Shown: positions 8,163-16,864, counted from the stretch's first letter. The stretch is 64,000 nucleotides of DNA from Streptococcus australis (GCF_015553625.1 NZ_JADNGY010000004.1:144812-208811); one strand, 5' to 3'. The notes: generated by a model from the letters alone, not told the origin. A program made the numbers and translations.

Positions 8163-8235
8163 GCTGGTTTAGCTCAGTCGGTAGAGCGCATCCATGGTAA
8201 GGATGAGGTCGCCGGTTCAATCCCGGCAACTAGCA
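8163..8235 (+). tRNA. tRNA-Thr (anticodon GGT)
   Basis: 73-nt cloverleaf. Acceptor arm gctggtt 8163-8169 pairs with aactagc 8228-8234; D stem gctc/gagc; anticodon stem catcc/ggatg around loop atggtaa with anticodon GGT; T stem gccgg/ccggc with loop ttcaatc. The 3' CCA is not encoded. It is a lone tRNA, outside any rRNA operon, between its own strong promoter and a terminator. Confidence 0.97.
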
Positions 8236-8246
8236 TAGAAGAAGAG

Positions 8247-8278
8247 AGAAGCTTAGAGAGGATCTAGGCTTCTTTTTT
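8247..8278 (+). terminator. tRNA-Thr terminator
   Basis: Arms 8247-8257 and 8263-8273 (agaagc...gcttct), then a T-run to 8278. Confidence 0.85.
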
Positions 8279-8341
8279 GTGCTTTAATTTCTAATTGAGT
8301 GCCTATTTATTGATCTTTTTTCAACAATTTTCAAAAAAACG

Positions 8342-8370
8342 TTGACAAGCACAGAAATCCGTGGTAAAGT
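8342..8370 (+). promoter_or_regulatory. Strong promoter of the ABC exporter leader
   Basis: Consensus TTGACA 8342-8347, exact 17-bp spacer, extended -10 TGG-TAAAGT 8362-8370. A leader RNA of about 260 nt before the exporter start is implied. Confidence 0.85.
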
Positions 8371-8401
8371 TAGAACAACAAAGAGAAAGGAGAAAACCAT
8401 C

Positions 8402-8473
8402 ATGAACAAAGTAACATTCTTGATGACACAATTGAATACACAACTTCTCCAATCTCAGTTGAGTTCTATGTAA
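8402..8473 (+). CDS. 23-residue leader peptide of the ABC exporter operon
   Basis: ATG at 8402 after GAAAGGAG (8385-8392) opens a 23-codon frame, MNKVTFLMTQLNTQLLQSQL then SSM, ending at 8473. It is rich in Gln and Leu. Its stop lies 10 nt before the first of two terminators, the layout of ribosome-mediated attenuators such as the bmrB leader of the Bacillus bmrCD exporter. Ribosome stalling on this frame by antibiotics could alter folding of the downstream RNA. The coding call rests on the ribosome binding site, promoter and position; I cannot test conservation. Confidence 0.75.
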   Translation: MNKVTFLMTQLNTQLLQSQLSSM

Positions 8474-8483
8474 AAATTGAATG

Positions 8484-8518
8484 AAACCCAAGATGGAGGA
8501 GTCTGTCTTGGGTTTTTT
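8484..8518 (+). terminator. Leader terminator T1 (attenuator)
   Basis: 10-bp arms aaacccaaga 8484-8493 and tcttgggttt 8506-8515 with a T-run to 8518, 10 nt after the leader stop and upstream of the exporter genes. Confidence 0.85.
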
Positions 8519-8567
8519 GTATGCATTTTTGCCTGCCTTAACTGAATTGGTGACAGGCATCAGAAGG

Positions 8568-8614
8568 CCCAAGTGTGGACTGAGTACGTACTCAGCTCCT
8601 TGCTTGGGTTTTTT
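8568..8614 (+). terminator. Leader terminator T2 (second attenuator)
   Basis: Outer arms cccaag 8568-8573 and cttggg 8603-8608 enclose a perfect 16-bp palindrome at 8580-8595; a T-run follows to 8614. The arms repeat those of T1, so T1 and T2 strands can swap partners. A further pair tgcctg 8530-8535 with caggca 8554-8559 lies between them. Confidence 0.8.
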
Positions 8615-8639
8615 CTGTGCCATTTTGAAAGGGGAGAAT

Positions 8640-10364
8640 ATGATAGGAGCCTTATGGAAGTACATCTGGGAACATAAGTGGCTGTATCTCAGCATCGCTG
8701 TGGTCCTAGTGATTTATGATTACACCTTATTGATCCCGACGCAAGTCATCCAGCGCTTAGTGGATCATTTGAGTCAGCAGACGCTGACGCAATCCAACTT
8801 TGTATGGGATATGGTCCTCTTGGTGGGATCAGCCATCCTCAATTACCTGACGGCTTTTTATTGGCAGTTGCGACTCTTTCAGTCGTCAGTCCATTTCAAG
8901 GCGACCCTTCAGGGACAAGCTTTTCGTAAGCTAGTAGCTATGCGGCGTCCCTTTTTTGAGAAATTTCGCTCAGGGGACCTCTTGACGCGCTTTACGACGG
9001 ATGTGGATGGCATGGCCGATATGGCTGGTTACGGGATGATGGTGCTCCTGTTTGGCGGTGGCTTGTTTGCCTTTATTATTCCGACCATGTTTTTCATTTC
9101 TTGGCAATTAACCTTGATTTCCTTTATTCCCATGATCTTCCTTGTCGTCTCTACCTATTTTTTGAGTAGAAAGCAGGAGGAGTATGTTGAGCAAAACCGG
9201 GAAGCGGTTGCTCAGTTGAACGATGAAGTCTTGGAGTCCATCGAAGGGATCCGGGTCATGCGGGCCTATAGTAGACGGGATCAGCAGGTCAAACAGTTTC
9301 AGAAGAAAACGGCTAGTCTATCCAAAACAGGGGACAAAATTGCTTCTATCCAATATTCTTTTGGCCCCTTAGCCCTGTTGTTTATTGGATTCTCGACAGT
9401 CTTGCTCCTGCTATTTGGAGGACAGTCCCTAGCAAGTGGGCAGTTGAGCCTTGGCAAGCTATTGGCCTTGCAGCTGTATTTGGTCTTTTTAATTGAGCCT
9501 ATGTGGATGATGGCGGACCTGATCTTGGTCTATCAGACAGGGCAAATGTCCTATAAAAAACTAAAAGAAGTGATTGATGAGACAGATGATCTGGAGCCAG
9601 ATGGTACACACTATTTAGAGCAGATCGATTCGGTAGAGTTTAAGGATTATTCCTTCAGTTATCCTGGTGCTGAGCGAAAGAGCCTATCAGGCATTGATTG
9701 GACTATCCAGCGAGGACAGACGGTTGGAATTGTTGGTCGTACCGGTGCAGGAAAGACTACCCTGGTTCGACAATTCTTGCGGCAATACCCAGTTGGTGAG
9801 GGAGAATTCTTGGTCAACCAGCAACCGATCGTGGACTACAACCGACACTCGATTGAAGAAAAAATTGGTTATGTTTCCCAAGAACATATTTTATTTTCTA
9901 AGTCTATCCGTGAGAATATAGCGCTTAGTAAAAAAGGAGCCAGCCAAGAAGACTTGGTGGAAGCAGTAGCCCAAGCTGCTTTTGCGGATGATCTCGAGCG
10001 GATGTCTCATGGAATGGACACCCTGATCGGTGAGAAAGGGGTCTCTGTATCAGGAGGTCAAAAACAGCGGATCTCTTTGGCGCGTGCCTTCTTAAGAGAT
10101 GCAGATTTCTTGTTGTTAGATGATTCCCTTTCGGCAGTGGATGCGAAGACCGAACAGGCCATTATTGACACCATTCAAAAAGAACGAAAAGACAAGACGA
10201 CCATCATTGTTTCTCATCGCTTGTCGGCTGTCCATCAGGCTGATTGGATCATCGTCTTGGATCAAGGACAGATTGTTGAAGAAGGCAGGGCTAGTGATTT
10301 ATTAGCTCAAGAGGGCTGGTATTATGAACAATACCAACGGCAACAAAAACAGGAAGGAGAATAA
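8640..10364 (+). CDS. ABC exporter half-transporter with degenerate ATP site
   Basis: 574 residues. An N-terminal exporter-type membrane domain (residues ~1-310, six helices) and a C-terminal ATPase: Walker A GRTGAGKTT, signature VSGGQKQR and Walker B FLLLDDSLSAVD. The residue after the Walker B aspartate is Asp, not the catalytic Glu, so one ATP site of the heterodimer is degenerate, as in BmrC, LmrC and PatA-type subunits. The start ATG at 8640 follows GGGGAGA and excludes the attenuator DNA. The partner begins 1 bp after the stop. The role inferred is drug or peptide export, induced through the leader attenuator. Confidence 0.92.
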   Translation: MIGALWKYIWEHKWLYLSIAVVLVIYDYTLLIPTQVIQRLVDHLSQQTLTQSNFVWDMVLLVGSAILNYLTAFYWQLRLFQSSVHFKATLQGQAFRKLVAMRRPFFEKFRSGDLLTRFTTDVDGMADMAGYGMMVLLFGGGLFAFIIPTMFFISWQLTLISFIPMIFLVVSTYFLSRKQEEYVEQNREAVAQLNDEVLESIEGIRVMRAYSRRDQQVKQFQKKTASLSKTGDKIASIQYSFGPLALLFIGFSTVLLLLFGGQSLASGQLSLGKLLALQLYLVFLIEPMWMMADLILVYQTGQMSYKKLKEVIDETDDLEPDGTHYLEQIDSVEFKDYSFSYPGAERKSLSGIDWTIQRGQTVGIVGRTGAGKTTLVRQFLRQYPVGEGEFLVNQQPIVDYNRHSIEEKIGYVSQEHILFSKSIRENIALSKKGASQEDLVEAVAQAAFADDLERMSHGMDTLIGEKGVSVSGGQKQRISLARAFLRDADFLLLDDSLSAVDAKTEQAIIDTIQKERKDKTTIIVSHRLSAVHQADWIIVLDQGQIVEEGRASDLLAQEGWYYEQYQRQQKQEGE

Positions 10365-10365
10365 G

Positions 10366-12102
10366 ATGAAAGTATTGAAACGATTATTATCGAGAATCAC
10401 GCTTTATCCAACTGTCTTTCTTGCTGGCTTTATTTGCCTCTTGCTAGCTACCATTTTTTCTGAATTGTCTCCCTTTCTTCTCCAAAAGATGATCGATGGG
10501 CCATTGACCGCACTGACCCACGGTGGCGGACAAGGGGACTTGCTTCAGATGGGAGCATTCTATCTCTTGGTCTTGAGCCTAGGGCAGCTGATTAGCTACA
10601 TTGGAAATCGGATCTTGCTGCATGGAAGTAATCAAGTAACTGCTAGTCTGAGAGACCAAGCCTTTCAAGTCATGCAAGGGCTGCCTATTTCTTATTTTGA
10701 TGATAAGCCGGCTGGGAAGATCGCGACAAGAATTGTCAATGATACAGAGACATTGAGGACCCAGTTTTATAACTCTTGTATGATTTTAGTCATCTATTTG
10801 GTACGCTTTCTCTTTATCCTAGGGATTCTCTTTTACCTGAGTCCTATGATGGGTCTTCTCTTGTGTTTGGTCTTTCCGATTTTCTATGGGATCCAGTATA
10901 TCTACAAGGTCATGACGGACCAGCCCATGAAGGATTTCTTTGATGCGCGAAGCGAGGTCAATACCCAGGTCAATGAACTCTTGCATGGTGCCAGTATGAT
11001 TCAGCTCTATCATCAAGAGTCTGGTGTGGTGGATGAGTTTGAAGCCACTACTCAGAAGATGTTAGGAGCCAATGATCGAATTCTCTTAGCCGATTCTATT
11101 GCTTCTTGGACCTTGACGGAATTGCTCAAGTTTTTAGTGATTGCAGGCATTTTGACTATCGCTGGGATTTCTTTCCTACAGGGTAATATCGGTGTGACGG
11201 CTGGTTTCTTATTTATCAATATTAACTATGTGATCAATCTGTTTGATCTCATGGCCAATCTTAGTCGTCAATTCCCAAATATTCGGCGATCACTAGAGAC
11301 GGGGAGTCGCGTCCTTGCTTTCTTAGACCAACCCTTAGAGGCCGATGGTGCATCGGAACTGAAGATAGAAAAAGCTCAAGTCGTGTTTGACGATGTTCAA
11401 TTTGCCTATGAAGAAGGCAAGCCAGTTCTGAAGGACATTTCCATCCAAGCTCATCCGGGTCAAACCCTTGCCTTGGTTGGCCATACCGGTTCGGGTAAAT
11501 CCTCCATTATGAACTTGCTCTATCGTTTCTATGATCCGCAGGAGGGGGAAATCCGGATCGACGGCCAGAATATTCGCCATTTCTCTAGAGAGAGTCTTCG
11601 CTCCCATATGGGAATTGTCTTACAGGATCCCTATCTGTTCTCAGGGACCATTGCTAGCAATGTGGCCATGAGTCAAACAGATATCGACCGTGATCGCGTC
11701 TTGGATGCTCTAAAACAGGTCGGTGCCCTGCCTATGATCCAGAGATTAGAAAAGGGAATCGACCATCCAGTGGTTGAAAAGGGATCTGCCTTCTCAAGCG
11801 GGGAGCGCCAATTGATTTCCTTTGCGCGGACCCTCTACATGAACCCGAAAATTTTGATTCTGGACGAAGCAACCTCCCACATTGATACGGAGACAGAGGA
11901 GATCATTCAGAAGGCTATGGCAGTCCTGCAAAAGGGCCGGACGACCTTTATTATTGCCCACCGCTTATCGACCATTCAAGATGCAGATCAGATCTTGGTT
12001 CTATCAGAAGGGCTCATTGTCGAACGTGGGCAACATGCAGACTTGATTGCTCATGGTGGCATCTATGCCCAGATGCAAGCTATCCAACAGACGGTTGAAT
12101 AA
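10366..12102 (+). CDS. ABC exporter half-transporter, catalytic partner
   Basis: 578 residues with an N-terminal six-helix exporter domain (ISYFDDKPAGKIATRIVNDTE coupling region) and a C-terminal ATPase: Walker A GHTGSGKSS, signature FSSGERQL, Walker B ILILDEATSHID with intact catalytic Glu, and the H-loop IIAHRLST. The signature departs from the usual LSGGQ at its first residues. GGAAGGAGA precedes the ATG at 10366, inside the end of the partner gene region. With the preceding subunit it forms a heterodimeric exporter of the BmrCD/LmrCD/PatAB class. A hairpin at 12128 ends the operon. Confidence 0.93.
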   Translation: MKVLKRLLSRITLYPTVFLAGFICLLLATIFSELSPFLLQKMIDGPLTALTHGGGQGDLLQMGAFYLLVLSLGQLISYIGNRILLHGSNQVTASLRDQAFQVMQGLPISYFDDKPAGKIATRIVNDTETLRTQFYNSCMILVIYLVRFLFILGILFYLSPMMGLLLCLVFPIFYGIQYIYKVMTDQPMKDFFDARSEVNTQVNELLHGASMIQLYHQESGVVDEFEATTQKMLGANDRILLADSIASWTLTELLKFLVIAGILTIAGISFLQGNIGVTAGFLFININYVINLFDLMANLSRQFPNIRRSLETGSRVLAFLDQPLEADGASELKIEKAQVVFDDVQFAYEEGKPVLKDISIQAHPGQTLALVGHTGSGKSSIMNLLYRFYDPQEGEIRIDGQNIRHFSRESLRSHMGIVLQDPYLFSGTIASNVAMSQTDIDRDRVLDALKQVGALPMIQRLEKGIDHPVVEKGSAFSSGERQLISFARTLYMNPKILILDEATSHIDTETEEIIQKAMAVLQKGRTTFIIAHRLSTIQDADQILVLSEGLIVERGQHADLIAHGGIYAQMQAIQQTVE

Positions 12103-12127
12103 AAGGGCATTCTTCAAATAGTAAAAG

Positions 12128-12158
12128 TAGCGTGTATTCTAGTATATACGCTATTTTT
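12128..12158 (+). terminator. Terminator of the ABC exporter operon
   Basis: tagcgtgtat 12128-12137 pairs (one G:U) with atatacgcta 12144-12153, then a T-run. It abuts the ybeY promoter. Confidence 0.75.
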
Positions 12159-12159
12159 A

Positions 12160-12168
12160 TGCTATAAT
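12160..12168 (+). promoter_or_regulatory. Promoter of the ybeY operon
   Basis: Perfect extended -10 TGC-TATAAT, 25 bp before the ybeY ATG. Confidence 0.75.
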
Positions 12169-12193
12169 TGAAATGATAGTGAGGTGATCCAAG

Positions 12194-12691
12194 ATGTATA
12201 TTGAAATGGTTGATGAGACCGGTCAAGTCTCTGAAGAAATGATCAAACAAACCCAGGAAATTTTAGAATTTGCTGCAAAAAAATTGGGCAAAGAAGACAA
12301 GGAAATGGCAGTGACCTTTGTAACCAACGAACGTAGCCATGAATTGAACTTGGAATACCGGGACACGGATCGCCCAACGGATGTAATCAGTCTGGAATAC
12401 AAACCAGAGATGGACATTGCTTTTTCGGAAGAAGATTTAGAAGACCATCCAGAGTTAGCCGAGATGATGGCTGAATTCGATACCTATATTGGAGAGCTTT
12501 TTATTTCTGTAGACAAGGCGCGTGAGCAAGCAGCTGAGTATGGTCATAGCTTTGAGCGCGAGATGGGCTTTTTAGCAGTGCATGGCTTCCTTCATATCAA
12601 CGGTTATGATCACTATACGCCGGAAGAAGAAAAGGAAATGTTTGGCTTACAGGAAGAGATTTTGACAGCCTATGGACTCACAAGACAATAA
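12194..12691 (+). CDS. ybeY: Endoribonuclease YbeY (rRNA maturation)
   Basis: 165 residues. YbeY is a zinc-dependent single-strand endoribonuclease acting in 16S rRNA 3'-end maturation and ribosome quality control. The zinc motif [11 protein letters not shown] near residues 131-141, the [13 protein letters not shown] segment and [12 protein letters not shown] are present. GAGGTG lies about 7 nt before the ATG. It overlaps dgkA by 20 bp, starting the run ybeY-dgkA-era-mutM-coaE. Confidence 0.97.
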   Translation: MYIEMVDETGQVSEEMIKQTQEILEFAAKKLGKEDKEMAVTFVTNERSHELNLEYRDTDRPTDVISLEYKPEMDIAFSEEDLEDHPELAEMMAEFDTYIGELFISVDKAREQAAEYGHSFEREMGFLAVHGFLHINGYDHYTPEEEKEMFGLQEEILTAYGLTRQ

Positions 12692-13070
12692 ACGAAAATG
12701 GAAAAATCGAGAACTGATTGCCAGTCTTGAATTTGCTTTAACAGGGATTTTCACAGCCTTTAAAGAGGAACGAAATATGCGTAAGCATGCACTTTCAGCT
12801 ATCTTAGCGATTGTTGCAGGCTTCCTTTTTGGCATTTCAGCAACAGAGTGGCTCTTTCTACTCTTAAGTGTTTCTTTGGTCCTTGCCTTTGAAATCATGA
12901 ATTCTGCTCTTGAAAATGTAGTGGATTTGGCGAGTGATTACCATTTCTCCATGCTGGCAAAGAATGCCAAGGATATGGCGGCAGGAGCGGTTCTCGTTAT
13001 TTCGGGCTTTGCCTTTGTGACAGGTCTCATCATATTTGTGCCCAAGTTGTGGGCTTTGGTATTTGGATAA
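12672..13070 (+). CDS. dgkA: Diacylglycerol/undecaprenol kinase
   Basis: 132 residues, a small integral-membrane kinase with three predicted helices. In Gram-positive bacteria DgkA mainly phosphorylates undecaprenol to the cell-wall lipid carrier. The [10 protein letters not shown] segment and the [16 protein letters not shown] signature carrying the catalytic and metal-binding glutamates are seen. The start lies inside ybeY (20-bp overlap), so translation is probably coupled. Era follows 29 bp later. A link to acid tolerance is known for this family in oral streptococci. Confidence 0.94.
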   Translation: MDSQDNKRKWKNRELIASLEFALTGIFTAFKEERNMRKHALSAILAIVAGFLFGISATEWLFLLLSVSLVLAFEIMNSALENVVDLASDYHFSMLAKNAKDMAAGAVLVISGFAFVTGLIIFVPKLWALVFG

Positions 13071-13099
13071 GAGGGAGACTTCCCTCAAGAAAGGAAACT

Positions 13100-13999
13100 A
13101 TGACATTTAAATCAGGCTTTGTAGCCATTTTAGGACGTCCCAATGTCGGGAAGTCAACTTTTTTGAACCACGTCATGGGGCAAAAAATTGCCATCATGAG
13201 CGATAAGGCGCAGACAACGCGTAATAAGATTATGGGAATCTACACGACCGATAAGGAACAGATTGTCTTTATCGATACCCCAGGGATTCACAAACCCAAG
13301 ACAGCGCTTGGAGACTTCATGGTAGAGTCGGCCTATAGCACCCTTCGAGAAGTCGATACCGTTCTCTTTATGGTCCCAGCAGACGAGCCACGTGGGAAGG
13401 GTGATGACATGATCATCGAACGCCTCAAGGCAGCCAAGGTGCCCGTCATCCTTGTGGTCAATAAGATCGACAAGGTCCATCCAGACCAACTTTTGGCGCA
13501 AATCGATGATTTCCGTAGTCAGATGGACTTCAAGGAAATTGTGCCGATTTCAGCCCTTCAAGGAAACAATGTTTCGCGTTTGATTGATATTTTGAGCGAA
13601 AACTTGGAAGAAGGTTTCCAATATTTCCCTGCTGATCAGATTACTGACCATCCAGAGCGTTTCTTGGTCTCTGAAATGATCCGTGAAAAGGTCTTGCACT
13701 TGACGCGTGAAGAAATTCCCCACTCTGTTGCCGTAGTGGTGGATTCTATGAAGCGGGATGAAGAAACAGATAAGGTTCATATCCGTGCGACCATCATGGT
13801 GGAACGTGATAGCCAAAAAGGCATTGTCATCGGAAAAGGCGGCGCCATGCTCAAGAAGATTGGAACCCTTGCGCGGAAGGATATCGAGCTGATGCTAGGG
13901 GATAAGGTCTTCCTAGAAACCTGGGTCAAGGTCAAGAAAAATTGGCGGGATAAGAAATTAGATCTTGCCGATTTCGGTTATAACGAAAAAGAATACTAA
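13100..13999 (+). CDS. era: GTPase Era
   Basis: 299 residues, the usual length. Era is an essential GTPase that binds the 3' end of 16S rRNA during 30S assembly. G1 GRPNVGKS, G3 DTPGIHKP and G4 NKID lie in the N-terminal GTPase domain; the C-terminal KH domain contains [15 protein letters not shown]. The ATG at 13100, preceded by AAAGGAA, gives the family N-terminus [17 protein letters not shown]. It lies downstream of ybeY and dgkA, joining two ribosome-maturation factors in one operon. Confidence 0.98.
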   Translation: MTFKSGFVAILGRPNVGKSTFLNHVMGQKIAIMSDKAQTTRNKIMGIYTTDKEQIVFIDTPGIHKPKTALGDFMVESAYSTLREVDTVLFMVPADEPRGKGDDMIIERLKAAKVPVILVVNKIDKVHPDQLLAQIDDFRSQMDFKEIVPISALQGNNVSRLIDILSENLEEGFQYFPADQITDHPERFLVSEMIREKVLHLTREEIPHSVAVVVDSMKRDEETDKVHIRATIMVERDSQKGIVIGKGGAMLKKIGTLARKDIELMLGDKVFLETWVKVKKNWRDKKLDLADFGYNEKEY

Positions 14000-14044
14000 G
14001 AAGAGGTGGGCAGAAGCCTGCTTCTTGTTTTTGAAAGGAGCCCC

Positions 14045-14869
14045 ATGCCCGAGTTACCAGAAGTAGAGACTGTCCGACGCGGTCTTGAGAAATTAATTCT
14101 TGGAAAAACCATTCAGTCAGTGGAAGTAAAGTATCCTAAGATGATTCATACGGATCTAGATGCTTTTTGTCAAGATCTTCCAGGTCAAGAAATTCGGGCC
14201 ATGGGGCGCCGCGGGAAATACCTCTTGTTTTATTTGACGGATTTGGTTCTCATCTCGCATTTGCGGATGGAAGGCAAGTATTTCTTTTATCTAGACGAGG
14301 TCCCTCCTCGCAAGCATGCCCATGTCTTCTTTCGTTTTACGGATGGCAGCACCCTGGTCTATGAAGATGTTCGCAAGTTTGGGACCATGGAAGTCCTAGT
14401 ACCTGAGCTTGTCGACAGCTATTTTTTGGCAAAAAAAATTGGTCCAGAGCCGACAGAAGCAGATTTTAAAGAACCAGCCTTCCAAGCAGCTCTTAAACAA
14501 TCAAAGAAACCCATTAAGTCAGCTCTTTTGGACCAAAAATTAGTGGCTGGTCTGGGCAATATCTATGTAGATGAGGTCCTTTATCGAGCTAAGGTTCATC
14601 CAGCCCGTTTGGGTCAAAGCTTAACTGCTAGAGAAGCCAAAGCTGTTCGCAAAGAAACAATGGATGTCCTTGCCCAAGCTGTGGAAAAAGGTGGCTCGAC
14701 CATTCGCTCTTACAGCAATGCCTTTGGAGAGGATGGAACCATGCAAGAGCAACACCTGGTCTATGGCAAGACAGGTCAACCTTGTAGTCGTTGTAGCACT
14801 CCAATCGAGAAAATCCAACTAGGGGGACGCGGAACCCATTTTTGCCCTCACTGTCAAAAGGAGAACTAG
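14045..14869 (+). CDS. mutM: Formamidopyrimidine-DNA glycosylase
   Basis: 274 residues. Fpg removes oxidised purines such as 8-oxoguanine and cleaves the abasic site. The N-terminal MPELPEVETV has the catalytic Pro2 and Glu3 after Met removal. The H2TH segment LVAGLGNIYVDEVL and the C-terminal zinc finger (CSRC...CPHC) are intact. The ATG at 14045 follows AAAGGAG. An imperfect stem-loop at about 13997-14033 lies between era and this start and may be a weak terminator. It abuts coaE with no gap. Confidence 0.97.
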   Translation: MPELPEVETVRRGLEKLILGKTIQSVEVKYPKMIHTDLDAFCQDLPGQEIRAMGRRGKYLLFYLTDLVLISHLRMEGKYFFYLDEVPPRKHAHVFFRFTDGSTLVYEDVRKFGTMEVLVPELVDSYFLAKKIGPEPTEADFKEPAFQAALKQSKKPIKSALLDQKLVAGLGNIYVDEVLYRAKVHPARLGQSLTAREAKAVRKETMDVLAQAVEKGGSTIRSYSNAFGEDGTMQEQHLVYGKTGQPCSRCSTPIEKIQLGGRGTHFCPHCQKEN

Positions 14870-15466
14870 ATGGCAAGAATCATCGGATTAACAGGAGGGA
14901 TTGCTTCAGGAAAGTCCACTGTCACCTCCTATTTGAAAGAAAAGGGATATCCTGTCATTGATGCTGATCGAGTGGTCCATAACTTGCAGGCACCAGGTGG
15001 AGAACTTTATCAAGCTTTGGTAGATCATTTTGGAAGGGACATCCTCCTAGATACTGGAGACTTGAATCGTCCTGCTCTGGCTCAACGCATCTTTTCAAGC
15101 CAGAAAGAGATTGCCTGGTCCAACCAAGTACAAGGGGAGATCATTCGCAAAGCCCTGGCGCGAGAACGGGATCGCTTAGCTAAAACAGAAGACCTCTTTT
15201 TCATGGATATCCCCTTGTTAATCGAGCAAGGATATCTGGGCTGGTTTGACCAAGTCTGGCTGGTTTATGTGACGGAAGAGACCCAGTTGCAACGTCTAAT
15301 GGAAAGAAACGCCCTAAGGGAGGTCCAGGCGCGCGATCGTTTGGCAGCCCAGATGCCTCTAGATGAGAAAAAAGCTTTTGTCGATCTTGTGATCGATAAC
15401 AATAGCCAGCGTGATTGCCTCTATCAGGAAATCGATCGGGCTTTAGAACAAATAGAAAGAAGATGA
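14870..15466 (+). CDS. coaE: Dephospho-CoA kinase
   Basis: 198 residues. CoaE catalyses the last step of coenzyme A synthesis, phosphorylating the 3'-hydroxyl of dephospho-CoA. The P-loop GLTGGIASGKST opens the protein, followed by VIDADRVVHNLQ and the DIPLLIEQGY and DRLAAQMP segments. It starts directly after the mutM stop. Its own stop overlaps an ATG (ATGA at 15463-15466), the expected coupled start of the next gene, but that frame is broken. Confidence 0.96.
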   Translation: MARIIGLTGGIASGKSTVTSYLKEKGYPVIDADRVVHNLQAPGGELYQALVDHFGRDILLDTGDLNRPALAQRIFSSQKEIAWSNQVQGEIIRKALARERDRLAKTEDLFFMDIPLLIEQGYLGWFDQVWLVYVTEETQLQRLMERNALREVQARDRLAAQMPLDEKKAFVDLVIDNNSQRDCLYQEIDRALEQIERR

Positions 15467-15470
15467 TCCT

Positions 15471-16682
15471 ATTTCACTGGAAATCAATTGGCGTAAAAAT
15501 CTTTTTATTGCCTGGATTGGCTGTTTTTTCGTAGGTGCCAGTCTTTCATTGGTGGTCCCTTTTATGGCTCTCTTTGTGGAGGAATTGGGGATGAAAGGTC
15601 CCGAAGTTCCTTTTTATGCTGGGATTGCAGTCGCCTCCTCCTCCTTGACATCTGCCCTGATGGCCCCAATCTGGGGGAGTTTGGCGGACCGTTATGGTCG
15701 GAAACCCATGATGTTGAGAGCCTCGATTGCTATGACCTTGACCATGGGAGGAATTGCTTTTGTCCCTTCCGTCTTTTGGTTGCTACTTCTACGCTTATTA
15801 AATGGTGTCTTCTCAGGCTTTGTCCCTAACAGCACGGCTCTCATTGCCAGTCAGGTGCCAAAGAATCAATCTGGATACGCTCTAGGAACCTTATCGACGG
15901 GAACTGTTGCCGGTACTTTGATGGGCCCCTTGTTGGGGGGATTGATCGCAGAGCAATTTGGTATGCGGAATGTCTTTCTCCTCGTTGGTTTTTTCCTCTT
16001 TCTTGTCTCTGTCTTGACTTGGTGGGGCATTGAGGAAGACTACCAACAAATATCGAAAGAGGAGCACCTTTCAAGCTGGGAATTACTGGCTTCTATCCAG
16101 CATAAGGACATTTTACTGGGCCTCTTTTTGACCAGTATGACCATTCAGATGATCGGCCAATCCATTTCTCCCATTCTTCCACTCTATGTGAGAGAGCTTG
16201 GCCAGAGCGACAATGTTATTTTTGTATCTGGGCTGATCGTATCAGCGATGGGGATTTCCAGTATCCTGACCTCGGGATGGATGGGAAAGCTCGGAGATAA
16301 AATTGGAAACCATCGCCTCTTACTTTTAGCTCTTCTCTATAGTGGCATCCTCTATATCTTCTGTGCCCTTGCTCAGACCCCTTTTCAATTAGGATTTCTT
16401 CGTTTCTTATTTGGAATTGGGACAGGAGCCTTAATGCCCGGAGTGACGGCTCTCTTAAATCGCCTGACTCCCAAGGAAGGAATTTCTCGGATTTTTAGTT
16501 ACAATCAACTCTTCTTTTATATAGGGGGAGTTCTTGGTCCCATGATGGGCTCTAGTATTGCTATGCATGTCAATTACCATTGGGTATTCTATGGGACTGC
16601 TATTCTGGCCTTTATAGATTTGGCCTTCCTTTTATTCATCTTTAGAAAGTATTTGAAAGTGAGAGAAATCAGTGCGCATTAA
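15471..16682 (+). CDS. MFS multidrug efflux transporter, PmrA-like, start damaged
   Basis: Major-facilitator exporter of about 400 residues with 12 predicted helices. The loop [13 protein letters not shown] after helix 2 and the repeat [11 protein letters not shown] in the second half are MFS signatures; overall resemblance is to the pneumococcal PmrA group. Homology begins at [14 protein letters not shown], encoded from about 15480, but no ATG, GTG or TTG precedes it in frame before the stop at 15453. The first is TTG 15549, after helix 1 and without a ribosome binding site. The coupled ATG at 15463 is one base out of frame. The start given (ATT) marks where coding begins, not a proven codon. 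Confidence 0.8.
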   Translation: MSLEINWRKNLFIAWIGCFFVGASLSLVVPFMALFVEELGMKGPEVPFYAGIAVASSSLTSALMAPIWGSLADRYGRKPMMLRASIAMTLTMGGIAFVPSVFWLLLLRLLNGVFSGFVPNSTALIASQVPKNQSGYALGTLSTGTVAGTLMGPLLGGLIAEQFGMRNVFLLVGFFLFLVSVLTWWGIEEDYQQISKEEHLSSWELLASIQHKDILLGLFLTSMTIQMIGQSISPILPLYVRELGQSDNVIFVSGLIVSAMGISSILTSGWMGKLGDKIGNHRLLLLALLYSGILYIFCALAQTPFQLGFLRFLFGIGTGALMPGVTALLNRLTPKEGISRIFSYNQLFFYIGGVLGPMMGSSIAMHVNYHWVFYGTAILAFIDLAFLLFIFRKYLKVREISAH

Positions 16683-16821
16683 AGTACAACTAACCTGCAC
16701 GAGCTGTGGCAGTCAGAATTATTTGACAAGTAAAAATATGAAGACCCACCCTGAAAAAATTGAAGTTTTGAAGTATTGTCCCAAAGAGAGAAAAGTGACA
16801 TTACATCTTGAAACAAAATGA
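16672..16821 (+). CDS. rpmG: 50S ribosomal protein L33
   Basis: 49 residues from GTG 16672, overlapping the MFS gene by 11 bp. The sequence [20 protein letters not shown] has the CxxC pair (residues 9 and 12), followed by a third cysteine in KYCPKERK and the LHLETK end. This is the zinc-type pattern of L33 proteins with three visible cysteines. It lies just before secG, an arrangement I associate with streptococci. The GAAAGTGAGAG upstream is a weak ribosome binding site, so coupling to the MFS gene is likely. Confidence 0.92.
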   Translation: MRIKVQLTCTSCGSQNYLTSKNMKTHPEKIEVLKYCPKERKVTLHLETK

Positions 16822-16827
16822 TTTTTA

Positions 16828-16836
16828 TGGTAAAAT
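16828..16836 (+). promoter_or_regulatory. secG promoter (extended -10)
   Basis: TGG-TAAAAT lies just after the rpmG stop and 28 bp before secG. Confidence 0.55.
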
Positions 16837-16864
16837 AGATAAGATTTTAAGGAGTTTTTTAATT

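Noticed and set aside
8481-8639. N-terminal extension of the first ABC exporter subunit
   Set aside because: It would encode the attenuator hairpins; the ATG at 8640 has the ribosome binding site and begins at the family N-terminus.
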